Shown here piece after piece: positions 45,715-54,748 of a DNA stretch of 64,000 bases. The notes under the pieces were generated by a model. That model was not told the DNA's origin. It did not search any database and was given only the letters and a program-made list of their open reading frames with translations. The first letter of the stretch is position 1. Each line of letters starts with the position of its first letter. The position numbers and the translations under genes are program-made. Origin of the DNA: Paenibacillus alvei DSM 29 (GTDB lineage Bacteria > Bacillota > Bacilli > Paenibacillales > Paenibacillaceae); contig NZ_AMBZ01000006.1 in NCBI RefSeq assembly GCF_000293805.1, positions 411,345 to 475,344 on the forward strand. Reading direction: 5' to 3'.

Positions 45715-46356
45715 CTAGATGCTCTGCTTCACAATTTTCCCCTTCATTCCCTTTGTAAAGCCGCAAGCATTCGCCTCGTCGTAATCGATATGCATATAAG
45801 TTTCATAATTCGCACTAACGCGAACAAGCACATCATCGAAAATAAGCGGGCGCTTGCCAAATACTTTCACCTGCACAATATCGCCGTTCTTGACGTCGAA
45901 CTTCTCTGCATCTTCTGCCTTCACATGAATATGGCGTTGTGCGGCGATAAGTCCTTTTTCCAAACGAATCATATTGCTGCCCGAAGCAATCACGATACCT
46001 GGTGTCCCTTCGAGCTTGCCGCTTTCCTTCACAGGAACCGATACGCCCAACACAACGGAATCCGTCAGCGATACTTCCACTTGCGACTCCTTGCGCTCTG
46101 GTCCAAGCACGACTACATTATGCAGCGAACCCTTCGGGCCGATCAGTGTAACGCGTTCCTTGCAGGCATATTGCCCAGGCTGGGACAAGTCCTTCGCCTT
46201 CGTCAATTGGTAGCCCTTGCCGAACAAGGCATCAATCGCTTCGCGACTCAAATGCACATGCTTGCCGGATGCCTCCACCTCGAAGCAGGTTTTTTCATTC
46301 TGCACCCGCTTCACCACTTCATTAATGATGCTTTCTACCAGTTGGTTTTCCACCAT
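45715..46356 (-). CDS. pduL: Phosphotransacylase PduL-type (EutD role)
   Basis: About 213 residues. ATG 46356 follows GAGGTG directly; earlier in-frame ATGs at 46371 and 46386 are less supported. The N terminus MVENQLVESIINEVVKRVQ is an amphipathic helix typical of encapsulation peptides. The body has KHVHLSREAIDALFGKGYQL, GPERKESQVEVSLTDSVVLG and GLIAAQRHIHVKAEDAEKF, with the histidines (HVHLS, QRHIH) that bind the two zinc ions of PduL. It converts acetyl-CoA and phosphate to acetyl-phosphate and CoA, recycling CoA inside the compartment. It replaces the Pta-like EutD of enteric eut operons. Confidence 0.93.
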   Translation of the reverse strand: MVENQLVESIINEVVKRVQNEKTCFEVEASGKHVHLSREAIDALFGKGYQLTKAKDLSQPGQYACKERVTLIGPKGSLHNVVVLGPERKESQVEVSLTDSVVLGVSVPVKESGKLEGTPGIVIASGSNMIRLEKGLIAAQRHIHVKAEDAEKFDVKNGDIVQVKVFGKRPLIFDDVLVRVSANYETYMHIDYDEANACGFTKGMKGKIVKQSI

Positions 46357-46363
46357 TTTCACC

Positions 46364-47179
46364 TCATCCATCGTAGTGTCCAACACGGATACGGAACATA
46401 ATTATCCAGAATAAGGAGGACAGTCGGTTCAATGAACGAATGATATCCTCGCGATCTGCTTCGCCATGCTCCTTCTTGAAGGCCTGATAAGCCAGCAGCT
46501 CCGTTTCCCTCGTCAATGTGCGCAACGCATTTATAACAACAACCGCTTCGCCCATATCATAGCTGGGTTGAAAATGTTCCAATCCAAAGTGTTTCTTGGG
46601 AAAATGGGACTGCTCGCGCAGTTCCTTGGCGTTCATCCCAAGCAAATGAAACTCTTCAATGCTCTCGCTCAATACCTCGCACCGTACGATTCGCCGTACG
46701 AATTGCAGGATTTCTTCCAAATCATCGACCAACTTGGTCATGTTCAGCTTGAAGCAGCAAATTTGCGCTTCTAATAGTTTGGTTTCCAGTGAATCCAGCT
46801 TCCCGCGGAATAAGATCCGTGGATGATCCTTGAATACCAGCATATTGCCATACAAATGAGTCATATGTTCCGGTTTCGTTTCCAAAAAACCGCCATACAG
46901 CGTACGGAACCGTTTTTTCCCTTCTGTCGCAGGCTCGACATCCAGGTTTTTCGTAACTTGAACCTTAACTTCTTTTTTGGGCGCCGGTGTCTCTTGTACA
47001 GCCATATTCGCCCCGGGTTCAGGTGCTTTCAGATATCGAAGCTCAATCTGGTGATCCGCCAAGAAGCTCTTGGCCGATGGCGTCAGAATTGTTCCTGCCG
47101 CCGTTTCATATACGGCAACATCCTTCAAATTCCGATTTCGAAAATGCTTGCGAAGTTCGCTTTCCGTAATCACAGCCAT
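46364..47179 (-). CDS. eutT: EutT-type ATP:cob(I)alamin adenosyltransferase, lacking the cysteine motif
   Basis: 271 residues. The start VITESELRKHFRN...ILTPSAKSFLADHQIELRYL and the body PEHMTHLYGNMLVFKDHPRILFRGKLDSLETKLLEAQI match EutT, as does the four-helix end VVVINALRTLTRETELLAYQAF...ISRSLNRLSSLFWIIMF. It makes adenosylcobalamin for EutBC. The HX11CCX2C metal motif of Salmonella EutT is missing: the equivalent stretch here is RTLYGGFLETKPEHM, without cysteines. This matches what I recall for Firmicute (Listeria) EutT, described as metal-independent. Two stem-loops separate it from eutM. Confidence 0.88.
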   Translation of the reverse strand: MAVITESELRKHFRNRNLKDVAVYETAAGTILTPSAKSFLADHQIELRYLKAPEPGANMAVQETPAPKKEVKVQVTKNLDVEPATEGKKRFRTLYGGFLETKPEHMTHLYGNMLVFKDHPRILFRGKLDSLETKLLEAQICCFKLNMTKLVDDLEEILQFVRRIVRCEVLSESIEEFHLLGMNAKELREQSHFPKKHFGLEHFQPSYDMGEAVVVINALRTLTRETELLAYQAFKKEHGEADREDIIRSLNRLSSLFWIIMFRIRVGHYDG

Positions 47180-47240
47180 GTTCTCACATCCTTCTCGTGC
47201 GAATGCGTGTTGTTCAAATCCTTATCGTTACGCACAGCAT

Positions 47241-47313
47241 ATCGGCTTGAACAAGCCGATTCATCACGACAGATGAGATGCAGGATGCCAAGCGCGCTGC
47301 GCCAGCATCCTGC
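47241..47313 (-). other. Two strong intercistronic stem-loops between eutM and eutT
   Basis: ATCGGCTTG/CAAGCCGAT (47241-47260) and GCAGGATGC/GCATCCTGC (47280-47313) are perfect 9-base stems. Neither is followed by a U-tract on the minus strand, so they look like mRNA processing or stability elements rather than terminators. They lie just downstream of eutM, whose product is needed in large excess. Confidence 0.6.
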
Positions 47314-47348
47314 TCCACCTTATTCAGTAGGCTCGTCCGGAATCCGAA

Positions 47349-47639
47349 TTACTCTACTGTTTTTGTTTTAGGCAAGATTGCGTCCACTTCGGAATGTGGT
47401 CTTGGAATTACGTGTACGGACAACAATTCGCCAACACGTTCTGCAGCTGCCGCGCCTGCATCTGTAGCTGCCTTAACTGCACCTACGTCGCCGCGAACCA
47501 TTACGGTTACGAGACCTGCGCCGATTTGCTCTTTACCGATCAAAGTAACGTTAGCTGCTTTCACCATTGCGTCTGCTGCTTCAATTGCGCCTACCAAACC
47601 TTTCGTTTCTACCATTCCCAATGCGTTTGCGTTTGCCAT
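47349..47639 (-). CDS. eutM: Major shell protein EutM (BMC-H)
   Basis: 96 residues, one BMC domain. [63 protein letters not shown] is the canonical hexamer-forming sequence of the PduA/EutM/CcmK group, and the C-terminal [16 protein letters not shown] is also typical. Hexamers tile the flat faces of the shell and their pores admit substrates. AGGAGG lies just upstream. Its transcript is followed by two stem-loops before eutT. Confidence 0.96.
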   Translation of the reverse strand: MANANALGMVETKGLVGAIEAADAMVKAANVTLIGKEQIGAGLVTVMVRGDVGAVKAATDAGAAAAERVGELLSVHVIPRPHSEVDAILPKTKTVE

Positions 47640-47755
47640 GATTAAATTCCTCCTAATTAATTATCATTTGAATTTTTGTTTATATAAAATGTTGAGTAAC
47701 CGCTATTGTGAAACAGATAAATAAGAATACTAGGACTCCCGATGAATCTATCAAC

Positions 47756-49231
47756 TTACATTTTTTCAAGAATACGAGCGACGATCATGCCGATCAGCTC
47801 TTCTTTGTCTCCTAAATCAAGGCCAGCCAATTTATCTTGTACATTCGCAGGCTGCTCCTGCTCCAACAAATCTTCCATTTCACGGAGGCCATAAGCGACT
47901 CTACGGATATTGAGCAAATTAAGCGGGCTGATGTTGTCGGATGTCGAGCTTCCGCCAACCGCGCCGCAACCCAGCGTAAGAGCCGGTGCAATTGCTGTTG
48001 TTGCGCCGATGCCGCCAAGTGTACCCGGTGTATTTACAAGTAAGCGCGATACTGGCTTCTTCAATGCGAACTCGCGAATGATTTCTTCATTTTCGGAGTG
48101 AATGACCATCGTATGGCCTGCGCCCTCGCCATGTAGAATCTCAATGCAGCGCTCGCATGCCGCTTCCCAGCTGTCTTCTGTGTAGAAGGCAAGAATCGGA
48201 GCCAGCTTCTCGCGAGAGTATGGAACCTTCGGTCCAACTTGCGTTTCTTCTGCGATCAGCACGCGTGCATTAGCTGGAATGTCCAGGTTCGCCAATTTCG
48301 CGATATGCGCCACACTGCGTCCGACGATTTGCGGGTTCATCGTGCCATTGGCGCGCATAATGAACTTGCCAAGCTGTGCTGCCTCTTCCTTGGAAAGGAA
48401 GTACGCTCCCTGCTTTTTAAATTCCGCAATTACCGCATCCTTGCTGCATGCTTCTACAACAACGGATTGTTCGGATGCACAGATTGTGCCGTTATCGAAC
48501 GTTTTGGAATCCATGATGCGCTTGACTGCAAGCGGGATGTTCGCGCTCTTCTCAATGAAGGCAGGGCCATTGCCCGGGCCAACCCCGATTGCCGGCGTAC
48601 CGGAGGAATAAGCGGCTTTGACCATCGCTGTTCCGCCAGTTGCGAGAATCAAGGCAACGTCATTGTGCTTCATCAATTGATCTGTTCCTTGGATCGTCGG
48701 AACCGTCATGACGCCAATAGCGCCTTCTGGACATCCTGCTTCCGCGGCTGCCTCGCTGATTACCTTCACCGTTTCCAAAATGCTCTTAAGTGCATTCGGG
48801 TGCGGAGAGAACACAATACTGTTTCCGGCTTTTAACGAAATAAGCGCTTTGTAAATCACAGTCGAAGTTGGATTCGTGGACGGAATCAGACCAGCAATCA
48901 CGCCGACTGGAACCGCTACCTCCATCACTTTGTGCGCTTTATCATCCTTCAACACACCGACTGTTTTCATGTCCTTAATGGATGCATACACTTGCTTGGA
49001 AGCAAATGAGTTCTTAATAATCTTGTCCTGCCAACGACCGAAGCCTGTTTCTTCGTTTGCCATTTTTGCGAGCTTCTCGCGATGCTTGTAGCCAGCATCC
49101 GCTACCGCCTTGACGATGCCGTCAATTTGCTCCTGCGTCATAACGGCAAGCTTCGCTTGCGCTTCCTTGGCTTTCTTAATCAGATCACGGACTTCTTGAA
49201 TGGATCGCAGGTCTTTATCCAATGTTTCCAT
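47756..49231 (-). CDS. eutE: CoA-acylating acetaldehyde dehydrogenase EutE
   Basis: 491 residues from ATG 49231 (a TTG lies one codon upstream). The catalytic Cys is in FDNGTICASEQSVV, preceded by the NAD-binding GVGPGNGPAFIEKSANI. The N-terminal stretch DKDLRSIQEVRDLIKKAKEAQAKLAVMTQEQIDGIVKAV is the region carrying the compartment-targeting helix. The C-terminal half has TPGTLGGIGATTAIAPALTLGCGAVGGSSTSDNISPLNLLNIRRVA, conserved in EutE/PduP. It oxidises acetaldehyde to acetyl-CoA with NAD+ inside the compartment. It follows the EutK-like shell gene by 27 bases. Confidence 0.96.
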   Translation of the reverse strand: METLDKDLRSIQEVRDLIKKAKEAQAKLAVMTQEQIDGIVKAVADAGYKHREKLAKMANEETGFGRWQDKIIKNSFASKQVYASIKDMKTVGVLKDDKAHKVMEVAVPVGVIAGLIPSTNPTSTVIYKALISLKAGNSIVFSPHPNALKSILETVKVISEAAAEAGCPEGAIGVMTVPTIQGTDQLMKHNDVALILATGGTAMVKAAYSSGTPAIGVGPGNGPAFIEKSANIPLAVKRIMDSKTFDNGTICASEQSVVVEACSKDAVIAEFKKQGAYFLSKEEAAQLGKFIMRANGTMNPQIVGRSVAHIAKLANLDIPANARVLIAEETQVGPKVPYSREKLAPILAFYTEDSWEAACERCIEILHGEGAGHTMVIHSENEEIIREFALKKPVSRLLVNTPGTLGGIGATTAIAPALTLGCGAVGGSSTSDNISPLNLLNIRRVAYGLREMEDLLEQEQPANVQDKLAGLDLGDKEELIGMIVARILEKM

Positions 49232-49258
49232 CAATATTCCTTCTCTCTACAACATTTT

Positions 49259-49987
49259 TTACAAGCTTGCTTTTTTGTTTGACTTACTGCGCTTCGTTGT
49301 CGGCGCTGGCACCGGCTTCACGATTGAGGCGCTGCCGTTGCCTTGGCTTTTTGCTGCATCCTTTGCCTTTTCTACAGTAGCTGCTGGTTTGGCAGTCGAC
49401 TGAACAGTGCCCATGTGTCCAGGGTTTGGCTTCCGTTCTTCGACTTTATTGCCACCCTCAACTGCTGCAGATACTGCCTTGGCATGTGATTCCATCGCAG
49501 CAGTATCGGCCTTCGACTTTGCATCAGAAGCTGTTTTGACTTTCGGTTCTTCTGTCTTCGAAGCTTCCTTTGCTTGGTTCGTCTGAGCTGTGGGAGCTTT
49601 TTCAGACACTTTATCGGACACCACTTCTGCGTCCTTTGTGTCTATTTCGACTGCTTGGTTGGTAAGAACACTCTCAACGTCAGAAGTATCTTCACCATTT
49701 TCATGAGCATCAAAAGGCTCTGCCACCAAGGCAGCCGTCTCTTCGTGCATTCGAGCAATGACATGACGTGTTACCAGTACATCCAGCCGTGTGGCCATTT
49801 CTGCCCCTGCCTCAACGGCTGCCTGCACCGCACCGACATCTCCATCGAGCTTAACTGTCACCAGTCCGCCCTTAATGATCTCTACTCCGATGCAGGTTAC
49901 ACTCGCTGCCTTCAATGCGGCATCCGCCGCAGCGACTGCACCCAGATAACCTCTAACCTCAACCAATCCTAACGCGCTATGTCTCAT
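49259..49987 (-). CDS. BMC-H shell protein with a long disordered basic tail (EutK-like)
   Basis: 242 residues. Residues 1-90 are a complete BMC-H domain (MRHSALGLVEVRGYLGAVAAADAALKAASVTCIGVEIIKGGLVTVKLDGDVGAVQAAVEAGAEM...). The remaining 150 residues are low-complexity, rich in Ala, Lys, Glu, Thr and Ser, and end in a basic patch KRSKSNKKASL. EutK of enteric bacteria also extends its BMC domain, but with a folded nucleic-acid-binding-like domain, which is not seen here. The tail could recruit enzymes or nucleic acid; that is speculation. Confidence 0.85.
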   Translation of the reverse strand: MRHSALGLVEVRGYLGAVAAADAALKAASVTCIGVEIIKGGLVTVKLDGDVGAVQAAVEAGAEMATRLDVLVTRHVIARMHEETAALVAEPFDAHENGEDTSDVESVLTNQAVEIDTKDAEVVSDKVSEKAPTAQTNQAKEASKTEEPKVKTASDAKSKADTAAMESHAKAVSAAVEGGNKVEERKPNPGHMGTVQSTAKPAATVEKAKDAAKSQGNGSASIVKPVPAPTTKRSKSNKKASL

Positions 49988-49998
49988 CGTACGCTACC

Positions 49999-50652
49999 TT
50001 AATAACTCGTCGGATTATCTGCGACGAATTGGACAGCGTCCGCGAAGGCATCGCATGCTGCCTTGCAGGCCGATTGGCTGCCTGTGAGCAAGCCGCCTGC
50101 GAAGTTAGTTTCAGAAGGCGGTCCGAAAAATGCGGCAATAGTGACATCCGCAGCCTTCAACGCTGCATCTAATGCATACATGGCTTCCAGTGGAGGAGCG
50201 ATCAAATAAGCCAGCGCTTCTCCTTCCCGGATGCCCGCTGTCTCGGACAAATACGAGCCTGTGCGGGACACGCAGTGAGCGAAATACGTAATGCTATTAT
50301 CCTCATTAGCGCTCACGAAGTGCGCGCCGCTCTCAATGAAATCTGCAACGGCACTCATGCCGCTGCGCACTTCCTCTGGATTAGGCCCAGCCAAGATCCC
50401 AATGACCTCGCCCGCCAGCTTCGTCGAAGCATTGGCCGATCCGGCATACATGCTTTTTGCGTAAACGACATCTACAGCAGCCGACTTCGTCGCTTCATCC
50501 AATGCCACATACGTGACATCGTCAATGTCGGCAGTAATGATGCCTAGACTTTTATGGTGCGGCTTAAGCTCCAGCTTGCTTGCCATATCCAGGCTTACGT
50601 TGGAAATGAGCTTCATGCCGAGCACGGTTGCATGAATCGGTTCGTTTCTCAT
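49999..50652 (-). CDS. eutL: Tandem-BMC shell protein EutL
   Basis: 217 residues from ATG 50652 with AAGGAGG ahead; the frame extends upstream but without a site. It has the circularly permuted tandem BMC layout of EutL: IHATVLGMKLISNVSLDMASKLELKPHHKSLGIITADIDDVTYVALDEATK first, and DAALKAADVTIAAFFGPPSETNFAGGLLTGSQSACKAACDAF at the end. EutL trimers have a gated central pore, whose closed form is stabilised by ethanolamine in the enteric protein. It lies between eutC and the extended BMC gene. Confidence 0.96.
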   Translation of the reverse strand: MRNEPIHATVLGMKLISNVSLDMASKLELKPHHKSLGIITADIDDVTYVALDEATKSAAVDVVYAKSMYAGSANASTKLAGEVIGILAGPNPEEVRSGMSAVADFIESGAHFVSANEDNSITYFAHCVSRTGSYLSETAGIREGEALAYLIAPPLEAMYALDAALKAADVTIAAFFGPPSETNFAGGLLTGSQSACKAACDAFADAVQFVADNPTSY

Positions 50653-50733
50653 ACGTGCCTTCCTCCTTACGATTGCTATCATTGTGTGTTCGAATTGACG
50701 AAATTCAATCCATAATTGCGCTTCGAACAACCG

Positions 50734-51704
50734 CTATAGTTTCAAATCAATACCAGATGCTTTGCGGTCGATCATTGTCTTGATGAGTTCCGCAATATGA
50801 GCGCCCGCTTCAACTGCAGGCGTACCGCCCGAGTGAATGTTGGAAATAACGGTGCGTCTTGCTTCAGGCATCCCTACAGTTGGCTTATAAGCAATATAGG
50901 CACTCATTGATTCTGCAGTCACCAGTCCCGGACGCTCGCCAACGAGCAAGCATACGACATCCGCTTCTGTTACATCTCCAATGACATCCATTGACGGAAC
51001 GCGGCAATGCTTAACGAACAGGATATTGCCGGCCTCAAAGCCGTACATTTTCAAGCCTTGCGTAATCGCGGGAATAATATCGCGCAAATTCGCTTCGATC
51101 GCAGCCGAGCTCAATCCGTCCCCGACCATGATCTGAACTTTGGCCTGCTTCGTTGTGTTCTGCTTAATATACGCAATCGTGTCATCCGAGAATTGACGTC
51201 CCAAATCAGGGCGCGTAATATATTCATCCTTGTCCCGACATTTTGTCGCAACCGGCACAAGGTTCATTTCCTTCACGAAATCTTCGGAAACGTAGGAGAA
51301 CACCGCATCCTGTGCAGCAGCATGGTCAGCGCGGAAGCGCAGCGACGTAATCGTCTTATAACGCGGGCCCGCACGCCATACACCAAGTCGAGCCGGTGTT
51401 TTCTCTTTCATTTTCAGGTAGCCTTCGCGATCTTCCGGTTCCGGAACAAGCAGCAATTTGCGCAGATCAATTTCTGTAATGTCATCCAGACATTCGCCAT
51501 CGTCCACTTGTTCTTCTTCCTTCATTGTTGCAGTCGCTTGTACAAGCCCGCCAACAGCAGCCTCTGCTGTCTTTTTTGCGGAGTAGAGGCATCCGCAGCC
51601 TTCGATTCTGCTGGCTTGACTGCTTCCGCTGCCTGCTCTGTCTTGTTTCCTACCATTTCGTTTAAGATCGACTCAATCATCGACTTCAGATCTTTTTCAT
51701 TCAT
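50734..51704 (-). CDS. eutC: Ethanolamine ammonia-lyase small subunit EutC (frame broken by one base)
   Basis: The first frame gives [20 protein letters not shown]... through a low-complexity linker and stops at 51522. The second frame supplies the catalytic body: [67 protein letters not shown] and a long C-terminal end. The break is in six T (51572-51577); one extra base joins [24 protein letters not shown] in frame, giving 324 codons. EutC binds EutB to form the AdoCbl enzyme that converts ethanolamine to acetaldehyde and ammonia. Because all other eut genes are intact, a base-call error or slippage is likelier than true loss. An internal ATG at 51477 could also allow a shorter, intact protein. 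Confidence 0.85.
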
Positions 51705-51722
51705 AAGAGCTTCCTCCTTTCC

Positions 51723-53087
51723 CTACTTGAGAAACACCGAAGCGTCTCCGGCTTTTTTCGTCAGCTTGCCATTTTCAATGAAGCCCATTTTCTCCATCCA
51801 TTGTTCAAACTCGCGGATCGGACGCAAGCCGAGCAATTCGCGCAGTGTCGCAGTTTCATGATAGCCAGTTGTCTGATAGTTAAGCATGACATCATCACCG
51901 TGCGGGATGCCCATGAAGAAATTGCAGCCTGCAGTGGATAAGAGAACTGCCAAGTTTTCTAAGTCATTCTGATCAGCCTTCATATGGTTCGTGTAGCAAG
52001 CATCACAACCCATGGAGATGCCTGTCAGCTTGCCCATGAAGTGATCTTCCAAGCCAGCGCGAACTACCTGCTTCGCATCGTACAGATACTCTGGACCGAT
52101 GAATCCGACAACAGTATTGACAAGGAACGGATTGTACTTCTTCGCAAACCCATAGCAGCGCGCTTCCATCGTTACTTGGTCAATGCCATGATGGGCTTCG
52201 GAAGACAGCTCCGAACCTTGACCTGTTTCAAAGTACATCACGTTAGGTCCTGCTACTTGTCCGTGCTGCAAGACAAGCTGCTGCGCTTCCGCAATCGTAT
52301 CGGCATTGAAGCCAAATGCTTCATTCCCTTTTTGGGAGCCAGCGATCGATTGGAATATCAGTCCGGTCGGCGCGCCGCGCTTCACCGCTTCCATTTGCGT
52401 GGTAACGTGAGCCAATACGCAGGTTTGTGTTGGAATGTCCCACTTCTGGCGGAACTCCTCGAACCGCTTCAGCACGCGCGTCACGCTCTCAACGGAATCA
52501 TCAACCGGGTTGAGACCGAGCACGGCGTCCCCGATACCGAAGGTTAAGCCTTCCATAAGGGAAGCCATGATTCCATCCGGGTCATCTGTTGGGTGGTTCG
52601 GCTGCAAGCGTGCCGACAATGTACCCGAACGTCCGATTGTTGTATTGGCAGTAGCCGTGATACGAATTTTCTTCGCACCGTACATCAGGTCAAGGTTGGA
52701 CATAATCTTCGTAACCGCAGCAATCATCTCTGCCGTTAATCCGCGGGATACTCGCTTGATGTCAGCTTCAGTTGTGTTTTCATTCAGAATCCACTCCCGC
52801 AGTTCTTCAACCGTCCAATTCTGAATTTCACTGTAGATGCGCTCGTTAACCCCGTCTTGAATAATGCGGGTAACCTCATCTACCTCGTAAGGAACGGCCG
52901 GATTGTTGCGCAAATCCGACAGCTTAATTTGAGACAATACGACCTTTGCCGCTACACGCTCTTCTGATGAAGTAGCCCCCAGTCCGGCCAAGGTATCACC
53001 CGATTTTTCCTCGTTGGCCTTTGCCATGACTTCCATGAGCGTACTGAACTGATACACGCGGCCAAACAGCTTTGTTTTTAAAATCAC
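51723..53087 (-). CDS. eutB: Ethanolamine ammonia-lyase large subunit EutB
   Basis: 454 residues from GTG 53087, which has GGAAGGAGG ahead (the frame opens at TTG 53105). The sequence ILKTKLFGRVYQFSTLMEVMAKANEEKSGDTLAGLGATSSEERVAAK is the classical EutB start. Further conserved parts are SARLQPNHPTDDPDGIMASLMEG, FETGQGSELSSEAHHGIDQVTMEARCYG and GISMGCDACYTNHMKADQNDLENL. It forms the TIM-barrel core that binds substrate and, with EutC, AdoCbl. It lies 19 bases before eutC and 49 after eutA. Confidence 0.97.
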   Translation of the reverse strand: MILKTKLFGRVYQFSTLMEVMAKANEEKSGDTLAGLGATSSEERVAAKVVLSQIKLSDLRNNPAVPYEVDEVTRIIQDGVNERIYSEIQNWTVEELREWILNENTTEADIKRVSRGLTAEMIAAVTKIMSNLDLMYGAKKIRITATANTTIGRSGTLSARLQPNHPTDDPDGIMASLMEGLTFGIGDAVLGLNPVDDSVESVTRVLKRFEEFRQKWDIPTQTCVLAHVTTQMEAVKRGAPTGLIFQSIAGSQKGNEAFGFNADTIAEAQQLVLQHGQVAGPNVMYFETGQGSELSSEAHHGIDQVTMEARCYGFAKKYNPFLVNTVVGFIGPEYLYDAKQVVRAGLEDHFMGKLTGISMGCDACYTNHMKADQNDLENLAVLLSTAGCNFFMGIPHGDDVMLNYQTTGYHETATLRELLGLRPIREFEQWMEKMGFIENGKLTKKAGDASVFLK

Positions 53088-53135
53088 AAAAGCTCCTCCT
53101 TCCAAATCGAAATCAATTTATCTTACTAATCTCCT

Positions 53136-54566
53136 CTAATGAAATACGAGGGTTTTAATCACGACCGGCAACACCTTGCCATTCGCAATTGGCTTGCCGA
53201 TGTCGATATAGTCGCCGTTGTCGACCATGACGCTGTCGATGCAGACAACATCCTTCTTGTAACCAAGCAGCGCGTACAGTGTCTGTCCCAGCACCTTCGC
53301 CATATCGTGATGGACGATCACGATGAGTGGATAATCCCGCTCCAGCAGCTCGGACATGCCTTGGTAAAGTCCTTGTGCATATTTCTGCACCTCTTGAAAG
53401 CTCGGGCTCTTCTTCCCTTCCACGGCGATCGCGACTCGCTGCAAATCATTGTTCAGCTTGAACCAATTCAGCTTGTCGGCGACAGCCTGCGACAGCCTAT
53501 CGCTGCTTCCTGACTCATCCGCAGCGGCCAGCTTCAAAATCGGAATATTCTTGATTGGGAAGCTCTCCTCCGTGTACGTAATCGTGCTGCCGCTAATTTC
53601 CGTCGTATGAGAGCCTGCTCCGACTACGGTCGCTCGAATCGTCTCCGCCGAACGGGCCACAGTCATCTGCGACGTAAGCGGTGAAGCAGCGATCGCCCTG
53701 CCTAGCAAGATGCCAATGTCGCCATATTGGAACACATCACCTGATGCCTCTTGATAAATGTAGTCCGCTACGCCGCCGGAGAACGAAATGCATGGAATCG
53801 AACGTTCCAGCTTGAGCCCTTTGTTCGTGATGATCGTGTCATAGAAATCTCCAGCCTGCCTGAGGCCTACACTCTCTTCGAGCAGCTTGACCATCTCTCC
53901 GATAATCGGTTCCAGATCAACTGGAGTCACCCGCTGCCTCAGAGCAAGCTTGATTCCCCTTTGCTCTGCAAGCTGCTTGATTTTTGGCGCAATATACGTA
54001 ACCTCATGCGTGCCTTGATCCACCTTAATCAGCCGCCCACCAATATCGAGGCATCCTGTATCGATAAGATCGCCGTTAGCGAACAGCGCCAAATTACTTG
54101 TGCCGCCGCCAATATCGATATTGACGATAGAAGTGGAATGCTCCTTGGAATACGTATGGGCGCCGGCACCTTTAGCTGCAATAATGCTTTCCAGATCCGG
54201 GCCTGCTGTTGCGACGACGAAATCACCGGCGAATCCGCTTAACGAGAGTACAGCTTCATTGGCATTTTCCTTGCGGGCCGTCTCGCCGGTAATAATGACC
54301 GCACCTGTCTGAATGTCTTCCTTGCGAATGCCCGCCTTCTCGTACTGCTCCTGAATGAATACCTGAATCTTCTGCATATCGATTCGATTGTCTTCCATTA
54401 CAGGCGTGAAGCATATATCGCTTCGATACACGACTTCTTTATCTGTAATGACTAGACGCGGCACCGAGAAAGAAGACGCCAGATTTTGAATATGGAGCTT
54501 CGACAGCACAATCTGAGTTGTCGATGTCCCCATATCGATGCCGACACTAAGCAATTGCTCTTCCAC
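53136..54566 (-). CDS. eutA: Ethanolamine ammonia-lyase reactivating factor EutA
   Basis: About 476 residues; GTG 54566 follows GGGGGTG, while ATG 54581 would bury this site. The actin-like ATPase fold is visible in LLSVGIDMGTSTTQIVLSK (phosphate 1), NIDIGGGTSNLALFANGDLIDTGCLDIGG (phosphate 2) and ISFSGGVADYIY (adenosine motif). EutA uses ATP to exchange damaged cobalamin in EutBC for fresh AdoCbl. Its leader carries a dual-hairpin antiterminator (54651-54740), so its expression with the downstream genes depends on phosphorylated EutV. Confidence 0.96.
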   Translation of the reverse strand: MEEQLLSVGIDMGTSTTQIVLSKLHIQNLASSFSVPRLVITDKEVVYRSDICFTPVMEDNRIDMQKIQVFIQEQYEKAGIRKEDIQTGAVIITGETARKENANEAVLSLSGFAGDFVVATAGPDLESIIAAKGAGAHTYSKEHSTSIVNIDIGGGTSNLALFANGDLIDTGCLDIGGRLIKVDQGTHEVTYIAPKIKQLAEQRGIKLALRQRVTPVDLEPIIGEMVKLLEESVGLRQAGDFYDTIITNKGLKLERSIPCISFSGGVADYIYQEASGDVFQYGDIGILLGRAIAASPLTSQMTVARSAETIRATVVGAGSHTTEISGSTITYTEESFPIKNIPILKLAAADESGSSDRLSQAVADKLNWFKLNNDLQRVAIAVEGKKSPSFQEVQKYAQGLYQGMSELLERDYPLIVIVHHDMAKVLGQTLYALLGYKKDVVCIDSVMVDNGDYIDIGKPIANGKVLPVVIKTLVFH

Positions 54567-54650
54567 TTCGTTCACCCCCATCCATTGATTTCAAATTGAA
54601 CATTCGGGCATCAATTTTCCCCTTGATTGCGGTACAATTTAAAAGCGAAT

Positions 54651-54740
54651 AAAAAAGGCTTAAAGTACTGCCGAATTCCGATAAAAACCGGAACCGGTCA
54701 ACTTTAAGCCTCTTTGCTTCTAAAACTACGCCCTTGTAGT
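54651..54740 (-). promoter_or_regulatory. EutV/ANTAR dual-hairpin antiterminator and terminator upstream of eutA
   Basis: Minus-strand order: P1 ACTAC-AAGGGC-GTAGT (54725-54740), P2 AAGC-AAAGAG-GCTT (54706-54719), then a terminator with perfect 10-base arms GGCTTAAAGT and ACTTTAAGCC (54657-54666, 54701-54710) and a six-U tail. Both loops are six bases with A at position 1 and G at position 4, the ANTAR recognition pattern. P2 overlaps the 5' arm of the terminator, so EutV binding would prevent termination. Confidence 0.85.
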
Positions 54741-54748
54741 CCGAATAT

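Noticed and set aside
51522..51704. A separate small 60-residue gene upstream of eutC
   Set aside because: Its sequence is the normal N-terminal targeting helix and linker of EutC, separated only by a one-base shift in six T.
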